The notes under the pieces: model-generated | Told to the model about the DNA's origin: nothing | The model's database searches: none | What the model saw: the letters and a program-made list of their open reading frames with translations, nothing else | Part shown: one piece after another, positions 43,258-55,034 of the stretch | Position numbering within the stretch: position 1 is the first letter of the stretch | Layout of the letters: the number at the start of each line of letters is the position of its first letter | Program-made: the position numbers and the translations under genes | NCBI GenBank assembly: GCA_010094025.1 | Contig: ML991772.1 | Coordinates: forward strand, 1-64,000 | DNA: 64,000 nt | Direction of reading: 5' to 3' | From: Viridothelium virens | Taxonomy: Eukaryota > Ascomycota > Dothideomycetes > Trypetheliales > Trypetheliaceae

Positions 43258-46238
43258 CTTGAACGTTATGCCAAGGTTGAGCCTTTACAGATGGATGATG
43301 GAATTGGCTGTCAATTAAAACGGATAGGCGATGGTGAAGCCGGGGATTATTGGGTGCAGGAGGTTCAGCAAAAAAAGGGGTATGCTGCCTCGCAACGAAA
43401 GTGACGCCGTCGGCAGCGGCTGGTCAATGAGTGCAGAGAAAGGCCGTCGTGGTGTTGACGAAGACAGAAGGAAGCAAGCAGCCGAAGTGAATGAATGTTC
43501 ACGTCGTTGATTTGGTAAAGGCACTCGGGCCGAAGAAAGTCATGCAAGCTTCCTTGAGGCTCGTCAGGAGAGGAACACACGAGAAGGCAGAGGGCCAAGA
43601 AATGAAGGGCGGCAGCAGGAGCGATTCCGAATACGGAAACTTGTGGATGACGCCAATCGATGCAAGCGAGGAGGACGCGTACTCCCCGAGCTGGCCGGGA
43701 AACGCGGGAGGGCGGTGCTTCATTTCACCATTTGTTGTCTCTCATTGCTCCAGGAGGCGAATCGCAGACACTCATTGACGCAACTAAATACCCCTGGTTG
43801 TTTGCGATGCTTCCATGCAGCGTTTCCACCAGAACTTTACGAGCTATTGGATATACAGCTTTGAAGTTGTGTCTGCTATGACGCATCTCTCATTTTCACT
43901 GCCATGAACATCCCAGGTCTTGTGTTGAACGCTGGAAAAAGCACCAGAAGCTGGGGCAGCACACCAACTCAGGCGCGACATGAAACAGTGTGAAAGCGAA
44001 CGCTTCCCTTTCGACCAAAATAACACAAGGTGATCGCTCACCCCCGTCCCCTCGTCATGATAATTTGGATCAACATGGGGGGTTGAGGCGCAGCCGACAG
44101 GCCTCTCAAGTCCAAATGTCCTAAGAAGCTAGCGTCGCCGGGTGCTCACGTCAGTCTCCCGTTTGAGGACGGACAAGATACGGGGTAGATTTTTGACATA
44201 TGGTGATATGTCCACCTATTGTCGCGAAAAAGTTAGAGCTTCTCCAAATCAGATCTCTCTATCTCATCATGAACTTTCTGTACCTCTTAGCTTCTTGTAG
44301 ATTTGTGTGATACAGCCCCTTTCTATGTGTTGCATTGGTGCTGAAACCTTGCAAACCAGCCGGCACCCGGCCCCTCGGCTTTGTGTCAGGGGTTTCGCCA
44401 CCCAAACTCAGGTTTCGACTGGGACAAAGGACCAATCAAAACCCATGCAGCTAGAGCTTGCCCCGAAAAGCGGAAATTGAGCACTTGCTCTCGTTCTTCC
44501 GCTGAATCCCCCTGAGAGCTTATCGACCGATATCCTAAGGCTTATCGACAGATCTACCGCTATGAGAAACGGCTTTTGATGGTCGGCATGCAGCGAAGTG
44601 ATTCTATGCTTGGTTAATCGATAGCAATCTTGCCGAAATGACTCTGCTAGCCACGACTGAAGCATAGATATCGATGTTCCCGGCAGTACGTACCATTGAT
44701 CATCTACCGAAACCTAATGCAAGAGCAGGTTGACTTCCACTGCAGCTGCAGCTTGGATATCATTACCAATCCGGCTCGACATGCACGGGCGCATCGTGTC
44801 GTAAAGAGTTACCTACAAGCTTAGTGTATAGACGATTCTACTGCGATGAGCAGATGCTTCGTCACTCTGTGGCAAAATACCCATTGGCGTCTGACCCGAC
44901 CTGGGGAATCATAGGATCTGCATAGCAGCGGCGTGCGCTTGTTGGTTACGTGAATGAGGGTGGTGACCCCGAATAGAACTAGTTAGCCCAACCTCTCTGC
45001 CACAAGAGTCGAAAATAGCTGGGCACTGTAAAAGCTGCAGGAATTGCAGGAATATCCCATGTGGAGACCAGTCAAATTGTCCCTAGAAACTGGGTCAGAG
45101 GATGGGCTTCAGGGCCCAGGGGGCGAACATGGCCTACAGTGGAAGCCAGGATCCCCCTTTTGCTTGACGCTTTAGACGACCTGTCAGCAACGCTTGTTTT
45201 GGAGAACTTTGAATACCCGCCGTGAACCGCAGTGCTGCAGGCAATACTCCGTGGGAGGTGAAAGATTTGTGCAATTGACAGGTAGACTTTACGACGGGCT
45301 TCTGGCGGCGGGAACAGGCCGTTACGCAGATGCGAGATGGGGCCACCGGGGCGTCAGAGGCGGGAAGCGTCAAGGCCATCATCCCGGTGGGTCTGAAGGG
45401 AGGCGGGCGGCTGGCGGCGATTGGAGGAGAGGCAGGTTCGCTGCTTCAGCCATGGAAGCACTACGACTGAATCGGTGATGGGGGCGGACCAGGATGGCAC
45501 AGCAGCGTTGCTGTTGAGAGCCGGGAGAGCAACGGCCCTCTCCTGAGTCGCCGCTGCACGGTGACCAGCCAGGAGAAGTCGGATGGCCGCTAAGCCGACA
45601 CAAAACTCGCCTCTCCCATTCCAGCCCCCTTTCTCCCTCAGCAGAGTGACTTTCTTTGTACACCCTTTTTCAATTGTTCATCACTCGTCTGTCGCTGCAG
45701 TCGAGGACGACAATTGTTCACTCGTTGAAGGGAGCCCGACAACTTGTCCGGAAGTCGAGATCCAACTGCCAATTAGGTTCGCGGCAGGCGCAGCCTACTC
45801 CTCCCGGCGCCACGCGTTTCTCCTAGCAACCACCAGCACCACTTTTCGCTCTGTCCATATCTCGCCCTCCTGGCCAGCCACTCGTTCGGCCATCGACTGA
45901 GTCTGCATTGCTTGACTTTCCGTCTTGTCTCGAAACCTTGCTTTGTCTTGTCACCAGTCGCCTGGGTACATCTGACAGAAGCCGTGCAAACCAAATAATA
46001 CCTCCTACTGCACTCCACATTCATTACCATCAAGCGAACCTGGCTTTGGCAGCGTTGCGATTTCGGATCCTTGTTTCGACCTCCTACAGCACTTAATAAT
46101 CTGTAATTAAACCAATGTCCTGCTATTGAGGTGAGCTTGTACCTACGGTGACGGGCTGCTACACTCGGTCCGCCTTTGTCTGCGGCTCCCCACTAAATTT
46201 ATTTCCTCTACAGTCCGTCTGCTCTCCCTCCATCCAAC
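43258..46238. promoter_or_regulatory. 3-kb divergent intergenic region between GEL and FKS1
   Basis: This is the longest gap between conserved genes here, with no supported gene. It must hold both promoters and probably a long FKS1 leader: the last 640 bp are pyrimidine-rich with several candidate leader introns (for example a GTGAGC at 46131 and later CAG sites). One CGCGAAA (44223-44229) matches the SCB consensus CRCGAAA of yeast SBF, which is known to control yeast FKS1; one such heptamer in 3 kb is not strong evidence. Confidence 0.4.
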
Positions 46239-49200
46239 ATGTCGGGACATCCTCAGGGAGGTCATTACGACAATGGCTATGGCCACAACACCGATTCCTA
46301 CTACCAAGATGAACAAGGCTATTACGACCCAAATCAGGAGTACCATCACGGCCAGCAACAGCAACAACAACAACACGATGGCTACTATGATGAAGCGTAC
46401 GTTTCCAAGGCATTCACGATAGAGCTCAACTAATCATTGTTTGCAGCGGATATTACAACGATCATCAAGGCCACTACCAGCAAGAAGGCGCCTACTACGA
46501 TGGCAGTCACCAAGGGTACCAAGATGATTACTACAACGATCAATACTATGATCAAGGTGCTCCAGCTGCTGGCCAGCATCCTCAGTACAACAACAACAAT
46601 CAAGGTGGCTACGGTGCTCGACCAAAACGACGTGGTCACGATTCCGAGGAGGATTCTGAGACCTTCAGCGATTTCACGATGAGGTCTGACATGGCTCGCG
46701 CTGCCGACATGGATTATTATGGCCGCGGGGATGAGAGATACAACAGCTACGATGAGGGTCAGATGGGAGGCCGCGGCTATCGGCCCCCTTCTTCTCAGAT
46801 CTCCTATGGCGGAAACCGCTCCTCCGGTGCCTCCACACCAATCTATGGAATGGATTATGGGAATGTACTTCCTGCTGGCCAGCGCTCGAGGGAACCATAC
46901 CCTGCGTGGACGTCCGACGCTCAGATCCCATTGTCCAAGGAGGAAATCGAGGACATTTTCCTAGACCTCACAGCTAAATTCGGGTTCCAACGAGACAGCA
47001 TGCGAAATGTCTTCGACCACTTTATGACCCTTCTCGACTCGCGGGCATCTCGCATGACGCCCAACCAAGCCTTGTTGTCACTACATGCCGATTACATCGG
47101 TGGAGAAAACGCCAATTATCGAAGGTGGTACTTTGCTGCACACTTGGATCTTGACGATGCTGTTGGCTTCGCCAACATGAAACTCGGAAAAGCCAACCGC
47201 AGAACTCGGAAGGCTCGGAAGGCTGCCAAGAAGGCGCAGGCAAACGGACAAAACGAAGAGGCCACTCTCGAGTCTATGGAAGGTGATAACAGTCTCGAAG
47301 CCGCTGAGTATCGGTGGAAGACTAGAATGAATCGCATGTCTCAGCACGACCGGGTGCGACAGATTGCGCTCTTCCTACTATGCTGGGGTGAAGCGAACCA
47401 AGTCCGGTTTGTGCCCGAATGTCTCTGCTTCATCTTCAAGTGTGCAGACGATTACCTCAACTCTCCAGCGTGCCAAAACCGAGTTGAACCAATTGAAGAA
47501 TTCACCTATCTCAACAATGTCATTACACCGATTTACCAATACATCCGAGACCAGGGATATGAGATCCTTGATGGCAAATATGTGCGCAAGGAGAGGGACC
47601 ATGCCAAGATTATCGGGTACGACGACATCAACCAGCTTTTCTGGTATCCTGAGGGCATTGAGCGCATTGTGCTTGAAGACAAGTCTCGAGTCGTCGATGT
47701 CCCTCCTGCTGAGCGATACGAGAAGCTCAAAGATGTTGCTTGGAAGAAAGTCTTCTTCAAGACTTACAAAGAGTCTCGAACATGGTTCCATGTCGTCGTT
47801 AACTTCACGCGTATTTGGATTATCCACTTGGGTGCTTTTTGGTTCTACACTTCATTCAACTCTCCGACTCTCTACACCAAAAACTATCAACAGCAGATCG
47901 ACAACCAACCGCCAGCAGCCGCTCGGTGGTCTGCAGTTGCTCTTGGTGGAACTGTCGTTACCGTGATCATGCTCCTTGCTACAGCCGCAGAATGGGCATA
48001 CGTTCCCCGACGATGGGCTGGTGCTCAGCATTTGACGAAGCGCTTTTTCTTCCTGCTTGGGATCTTCGCCCTTAACACTGCACCTAGCGTCTACATTTTC
48101 GGCGTCTCTGGCGGTGAAGGTCGGATTGGTCACATTCTTGGAATTGTCCAATTCCTGATCGCCTTGTGTACGTTCTTCTACTTCGCCATCATGCCCATTG
48201 GAGGACTTTTTGGTAGCTACTTGACGAAGAATTCGCGTCGCTATGTTGCTAGCCAGACCTTTACCGCTAGCTACCCTCGCCTACACGGAAACGATATGTG
48301 GATGTCCTACGGTCTTTGGGTTATGGTTTTCGCAATCAAGCTGGTTGAATCCTACTTCTTCCTTACCTTGTCTTTGCGAGACCCCATCCGAATCTTGTCG
48401 ACGATGAAAGACCCTGCCTGTCTCGGAGATCAAATTCTCAAGGACCATCTCTGCAAATACCAGCCAAAGATCCTCTTAGTCCTCATGTTTATTACTGATG
48501 CTATCCTCTTCTTCTTGGATACCTATCTGTGGTACATCATTCTCAACACGGTCTTCTCTGTCGCTCGGTCCTTCTATCTCGGTGTTTCCATCTGGACACC
48601 TTGGAGAAACATCTTCTCCCGCTTGCCAAAGCGTATCTACTCCAAGGTCCTTGCAACGACCGACATGGAAATCAAATATAAACCCAAAGTCTTGATCTCC
48701 CAGATCTGGAACGCCATCGTCATTTCCATGTACAGGGAGCATCTTCTTGCGATCGATCACGTACAGAAGTTACTATACCACCAGGTCCCGTCTGAGCAGG
48801 AAGGCAAGCGAACACTTCGGGCCCCGACATTCTTCGTCTCTCAGGAAGATCATTCATTCAAAACGGAGTTCTTTCCGACTCATAGTGAGGCTGAGCGCCG
48901 TATTTCGTTCTTCGCTCAATCTCTGTCAACGCCAATTCCTGAGCCACTGCCAGTGGATAACATGCCGACTTTCACTGTCTTGATTCCTCACTATAGCGAA
49001 AAGATCCTGATGTCTCTTCGCGAAATTATTCGTGAGGATGAACCTTACTCTCGCGTTACTCTTTTGGAGTACCTTAAGCAGCTTCATCCACATGAGTGGG
49101 ACTGTTTCGTCAAAGACACAAAGATTCTTGCTGATGAAACGTCTCAGTTCAACGGTGAGCTTGAGAAGACCGAGAAGGATACTGCGAAGAGCAAGATTGA

Positions 49201-52165
49201 CGATCTGCCCTTCTACTGCATTGGTTTCAAATCTGCTGCTCCAGAGTACACTCTACGCACTCGAATTTGGGCATCTTTGCGTTCGCAGACCTTGTACCGC
49301 ACGATCTCTGGTTTCATGAACTACAGCCGAGCCATCAAACTTCTTTACCGGGTCGAAAACCCTGAAGTTGTCCAGATGTTTGGAGGCAATTCCGACAAAT
49401 TGGAACGTGAACTCGAACGTATGGCCAGGCGGAAATTCAAGATCGTTGTCTCTATGCAGCGATATGCTAAGTTCTCGAAGGAAGAGCGTGAAAACACAGA
49501 GTTTCTGCTCCGTGCCTACCCAGATCTTCAGATTGCCTACCTTGACGAGGAGCCTCCTACCAACGAGGGCGAGGATCCACGCTTGTACTCTGCTTTGATT
49601 GATGGTCACTCTGAGCTGATGGAGAACGGCATGCGTCGGCCCAAGTTCCGAATTCAACTTTCAGGAAACCCAATCTTGGGAGACGGTAAATCAGACAACC
49701 AGAATCATTCGATCATTTTCTACCGTGGGGAATACATCCAGCTTATTGATGCCAACCAAGACAATTATCTCGAAGAGTGTCTCAAGATCCGAAGCGTCTT
49801 AGCTGAGTTTGAAGAGATGACAACCGATAACGTCTCGCCATACACTCCTGGTCTACCGCCCACCAACTTCAATCCAGTTGCTATCCTTGGTACTCGTGAA
49901 TACATTTTCTCTGAGAATATTGGTGTTCTTGGTGATGTCGCTGCTGGTAAAGAACAAACATTCGGTACTCTCTTCGCTCGTACATTGGCTCAAATTGGCG
50001 GCAAGCTCCATTATGGTCACCCTGATTTCCTGAACGGTATTTTCATGACAACTCGTGGTGGTGTCTCGAAAGCTCAAAAGGGTCTACATCTCAACGAAGA
50101 TATCTACGCCGGTATGAACGCGCTCATCCGTGGTGGTCGCATCAAACATTGCGAATACTACCAGTGCGGTAAGGGTCGTGACTTGGGATTCGGCTCCATC
50201 TTGAACTTCACAACCAAGATTGGTACTGGTATGGGTGAGCAGATGCTGTCTCGCGAATACTACTATCTCGGAACTCAGCTACCCATCGACCGCTTCCTGT
50301 CTTTCTACTATGCCCACCCTGGATTCCACATCAACAACTTGTTCATTATGATGTCAGTGCAGCTCTTCATGTTCTGTCTGATCAATCTGGGCTCGTTGAG
50401 ACACGAATCGATCATCTGCCACTACAACCCAAATGTACCGAAGACAGATCCCCTACACCCGACTGGATGCCAAAACCTTGTACCGGTCTACGACTGGGTC
50501 CAGCGTTGTGTGCTGTCCATCTTCATCGTGTTCTTCATCTCCTTCATTCCTCTGACGGTCCAAGAATTGACAGAGCGTGGGTTCTGGCGTGCTGCGACTC
50601 GTCTCGCCAAGCAATTCTCTTCGCTCTCCTTCTTGTTCGAGGTGTTTGTCACCCAGATCTATGCCAACTCACTGCATCAGGATCTCTCATTCGGTGGTGC
50701 CCGTTACATTGGTACTGGTCGTGGTTTTGCCACTGCACGTATGCCATTCGGCGTTCTCTACTCGCGGTTTGCCGGGCCTTCAATTTACCTTGGTGCACGA
50801 TTGCTCATGATGCTTCTCTTTGCGACCATGACCGTGTGGGGAGTCTGGCTCATCTACTTCTGGATATCCCTGCTGGCCCTCACTATCTCGCCGTTCCTCT
50901 TCAATCCTCACCAGTTCTCCTGGGACGACTTCTTCATCGACTACCGAGAATTCCTCCGATGGTTGTCACGAGGTAATGTCAAGGCTCACAACGCTTCATG
51001 GATCGGGTTCGTTCGACTTTCGCGTACTCGTATCACTGGTTTCAAACGTAAGGCGTTGGGTGAGCCCTCCTCCAAGCTCTCTGGCGACACTCCTCGGGCT
51101 CGCTTTGGCAATACCTTCTTCAGTGAAGTCCTTGGTCCTCTCTTCCTTGTTGCCGTCACATTGATCCCCTATCTATTCATCAATGCGCAAACCGGTGTGA
51201 CTGAGGAAAACAACCAAGGCAAGAAGCTGAAGGCAACGAGCTCGTTGATTCGCATTGCCATTGTTGCCTTTGGACCCATCGGTATCAATGCAGGTATTGC
51301 GATTGGATTCTTTGCCATGGCTTGCTGTATGGGACCCGTTCTCAGCATGTGCTGCAAGAAATTCGGTGCGGTTTTGGCTGCTATTGCCCATGCTGTTGCA
51401 GTCATCATGCTACTCGCCTTCTTCGAGGTCATGTTCTTCCTTGAGGCCTGGAGCTTTGCCAAGGCGCTTCTCGGCATGATTGCCGTCGTTGCCATTCAGC
51501 GATTCGTCTTCAAGCTTATCATCGCTTTGGCTTTGACAAGGGAGTTCCGTGCAGACACTGCCAATATTGCCTGGTGGACTGGAAAATGGTACGCCATGGG
51601 TTGGCACACCATCTCTCAACCGGGTCGTGAGTTCCTCTGCAAGATCACTGAGATGGGGTTCTTTGCTGCCGATTTCATCCTCGGTCACATCATCCTCTTC
51701 ATCATGCTTCCGGCTCTATTGATTCCTTATGTTGACAAGTTCCACTCCACAATGCTCTTCTGGTTGCGGCCAAGGTATGTCCTCCCTGTATTGCACAACT
51801 ATTGCAGATAACTAACAATTGATAGTCGCCAAATTCGGCCTCCCATCTACTCCCTGAAGCAGTCGAGGTTGCGACGAAGGCGTGTGATCCGCTACGCGAT
51901 CCTATACTTCGTTATGCTGCTCGTCTTCGTCCTACTTATTGCAGGACCGATTGTGGCCGGTAAATTCATGAAGAGTCTGCCCAGCATTCCTATGGAACTC
52001 CTCCAGCCTACCGGTCTCAATCACAACGACACTAGCAGCGCCGCCACCGGTGCCAGTCTTGTGGGATCCATCATCGTTGGTAGCGGCGGTGTAGGAGGCT
52101 CAGCTGGCACAGGGGGCACGGCTGCCGCAACCGCAGCAGCTACAGCCAAGTTACTCCGCTTCTAA
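46239..52165 (+). CDS. fks1: 1,3-beta-D-glucan synthase catalytic subunit FKS1
   Basis: Exons 46239-46396, 46447-51774 and 51826-52165 give 1941 residues. This plasma-membrane GT48 enzyme polymerises UDP-glucose into wall beta-1,3-glucan under RHO1 control and is the echinocandin target. The first 160 residues form a Tyr/Gly/Gln/Asn-rich tail. The FKS1 N-terminal domain ([37 protein letters not shown]) and two membrane blocks flank the cytosolic GT48 domain ([35 protein letters not shown]). Echinocandin hot spot 1 reads FLTLSLRDP (residues 691-699), the wild-type form; the hot spot 2 position reads DWVQRCVL (about 1402). The last exon restores [15 protein letters not shown] and a final membrane helix, and its intron has a CTAAC branch site. 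It is the only FKS gene in the window. Confidence 0.97.
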
Positions 52166-52791
52166 TAATGCGTTCTCTTCTCGAGCTACGAAATTGAAAA
52201 ATACACATGCATGCATGGAAATGCTCTCTACGGCGTCGGTCACCTGCTTTTCACATTCGGGCATTGTACCAACATGGGAGCATAACGTCTAAATCCCGTC
52301 TGCGTGCAGCGGCGGTCGATAGATAATGATTTTAATTCCAACCGTATACGCGCCGGTTGCAGGCCATTCTTTGAGTAGTAGTGGAAGGCGGCAGACAGGC
52401 TGGAGGAACAGAGTTGCAGATGTCGGATTTTTTTTTTCTTCTTTTCCCTCTTGCTTTGCTCAAGTTACTTGATGGCTTTTTCTTGGTGGAGTTGTGTTCC
52501 TCATGGCAGTACATACTAGTTTCATTTCACTAGGGAAACGGCCCAAGCCAGTTATATGTTAGATAGACAAAGTATGGAGAGCAATTCAAGTTCACGGCTT
52601 GTTTCACGAAATAATGACGGTATGCATTGAGCGCTCCAAGTAGATCTGTAGGCTTCGACTTTAACAGGAGCGTAATAGGGGAGATGCGCGTAGAGGGGTG
52701 TTTTACGCATCCGCGTCCGCATGTGCAATCTCCGTGCGGTCTCGTCTCCGAAACTTCGGCCCTGAACATTAATTCACCCCCAATTGCTACA
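52166..52791. other. FKS1 3' flank and LCB1 promoter
   Basis: The two genes are in tandem, 626 bp apart. It includes a T-rich run at 52426-52450. No other feature is seen. Confidence 0.35.
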
Positions 52792-54573
52792 ATGGATTTC
52801 CACGACATGAGTGGCGTGTTGGTGCGACTCGCCGATGACCTGTCTGATCAGTTCCACAAATTGCCCGGTTCTGCAATACTGCTGAGATATATCAAGTCCA
52901 GCTACCAAAATGATCCGGTGCGCTCCGCGGTCGAGCTCTTCCTATTTCTATTCGCTGTCAGATACCTTTTTGCCCCAACGTACTCTACACAAAAGCGGAG
53001 GAATGTGGCGTTAACAGAAGAGGTTCGTCAGCGTTTTCGAAATGTAGCGCTGCCTGGTTGACGGCCAATACAGGAAATTGACGACCTAGTTGACGAGTGG
53101 ACCCCTGAACCGTTAGTCGCTGAACAGACAGCCTTCGAAGAGGCGGAGAATGAGAAGCGACCAGTTATCGCAGGGTAAGTACCCTTTGCGCCCTCAGACG
53201 CGTCATGCATAGCTAATCTCCAGATCAGACCTACAGGCCCAAAGTCGAAGCTCGCCAACGGACGCATAGTAACGAACCTCGCTTCCTACAACTTTTACAA
53301 CTTCATTGCGAATGAGACAATCAAGGAAAAGGCTATCCAGGTGCTACGAACATACGGTGTCGGACCATGCAGTCCGCCAGGCTTCTACGGGACGCAAGAT
53401 GTACACATGAAGACGGAGGCAGACATCGCTTCACATCTTGGCGTTCGGGCATGTATCATATATTCGCAAGCCTTCTCCACGATCTCTAGCGTCATTCCGG
53501 CCTTCTCTAAGCGCGGCGACATCATCGTAGCAGACAAGGCCGTCAACTTTGCAATTCGAAAAGGGATACAAATATCACGGAGTACTGTGCGCTGGTACGA
53601 ACACAACGACATGCAAGATCTTGAGCGGGTCCTGCGCAAAGTCACCGAAGAGCAAGCCAAGAAGCCTCTAACCCGGAAATTCATCGTCACCGAAGGCCTC
53701 TTCGAAACCATCGGCGACGCCGTCGATCTCCCAAAAGTGGTACGTCCCCCACCTCCCCTCCTTCCTCCCTTTCCCCCCCCCTCACTCACCCCCTCCCAGG
53801 TCGAGCTCAAATCCCGCTACAAATTCCGGCTCATCCTCGACGAAACCTGGTCGTACGGCGTCCTCGGCCGCACCGCGCGCGGCGTCACCGAGCACCAACA
53901 CGTCGACCCGACGAGCGTCGACATGCTGATCGGGTCGCTGGCGGGCGGGCTGTGCGCAGGCGGCGGCTTCTGCGCGGGCAGCGCGGAGGTGATCGAGCAC
54001 CAGCGGCTGTCGGCCGCGGCGTACACGTTCAGCGCGGCGCTGCCCGCGATGCTCGCGACGACGGCCAGCGAGACGATTCGCTTGCTGCAGGATGAGCCGG
54101 GGTATCAGATGGGGTTGCGCGAGAACGGGAGGGCGTTGCGCGCGCAGCTGGATCCGAGGAGTGAGTGGGTGGTGTGTACGAGTGTGGTGGAGAACCCGGT
54201 GTTGTTGCTGGTGTTGAAGAGGGAGGTGGTGCTGGCGAGGAGGCTGAGTGTTGTGGAGCAGGAGGGGTTGTTGCAGGAGGTGGTGGATGAGGTATGTGCA
54301 TGTCTTTTTTTTTGGGGGGTTATGAGGGAGGGCTTGATCGGTTTGAGAGGAGGGGCTAACGTGCGCGGCTTCTAGGCTCTTGCGAATGGCGTCTTGATTA
54401 CGCGGTTGAAGTCTTTGCCTCTGCCGGTTGGAACGGGGCCGAGGGACCAGCAATGGCAGTTGCAGCCGGCGCTGAAAGTGTGCACGACGACGGGGCTTTC
54501 GAAGAAGGAGATTGAGAAGGCGGGTGTGGTGATTAGACATGCAGTGACCAAGGTCATGACTCGCAAGAGATGA
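52792..54573 (+). CDS. lcb1: Serine palmitoyltransferase subunit 1 (LCB1)
   Basis: Five exons (52792-53022, 53074-53174, 53229-53739, 53800-54291, 54376-54573) give 510 residues. LCB1 with LCB2 forms the ER enzyme that condenses serine with palmitoyl-CoA, the first step of sphingolipid synthesis. There is an N-terminal membrane helix (AVELFLFLFAVRYLFAP). The alpha-oxoamine synthase fold is clear: LASYNFYNF, YGVGPCSPPGFYGTQDVHM, IIYSQAFSTISSVIPAF, LILDETWSYGVLGRTARG. In the place where catalytic family members have the PLP lysine, this has GSLAGGLCAGGGFCAGS without lysine, as expected for LCB1, which is non-catalytic and pairs with LCB2. The first intron uses the less usual donor GTTCGT. The third intron is C-rich and exon 4 is strongly GC-rich. 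Confidence 0.94.
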
Positions 54574-55034
54574 CAAAGGTCTTCCTTTTCAGCAATCTCC
54601 GGTAGAAAGCGTTCAATCTTATCTGTTGTAATAGTGTATTCCTATACATGACACTGGTTACATGCTAAGGAGGCTTAGTGGGGCGCAGGAAAATGCTGCG
54701 GTGCAGCAGCTGTATTTATTTACCAAGCATTGGTCGCTTGTACTTGATAGTGACTTTATAGCTTTGACAGTAGCATGAGGAGGTTGTTTAATAGACAAAT
54801 GTCAGATATGACTAGGGTATCATTTATAGTACTAAACATGAAGGCCTCCCGTTCGTCTACTGCTCCGATCTTCGCAATCGTGTGAGGATGTCAGTTGCAA
54901 AGACTTCATGTGGCTACACAAGCTAAGCTCATAGGCTGCAAGATTCTTCAATAATGGTAGCTCGTCGTTTCTGACAGCCCGACGCTTTTGCCTGCATAAG
55001 CTCGTGTTATCAAAAGTCAAACAGCAAAGTTCTT
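54574..55034. other. Convergent 3' region between LCB1 and RPA34
   Basis: Nothing supported beyond presumed 3' UTRs. Confidence 0.35.

Noticed and set aside
53920-53975. Missing PLP lysine in the aminotransferase-fold protein taken as a defect
   Set aside because: LCB1 subunits normally lack this lysine; LCB2 supplies it.
53782-54576. 264-codon minus-strand open frame opposite LCB1
   Set aside because: Arg/Pro/Gln-rich shadow of GC-rich LCB1 exons 4 and 5.
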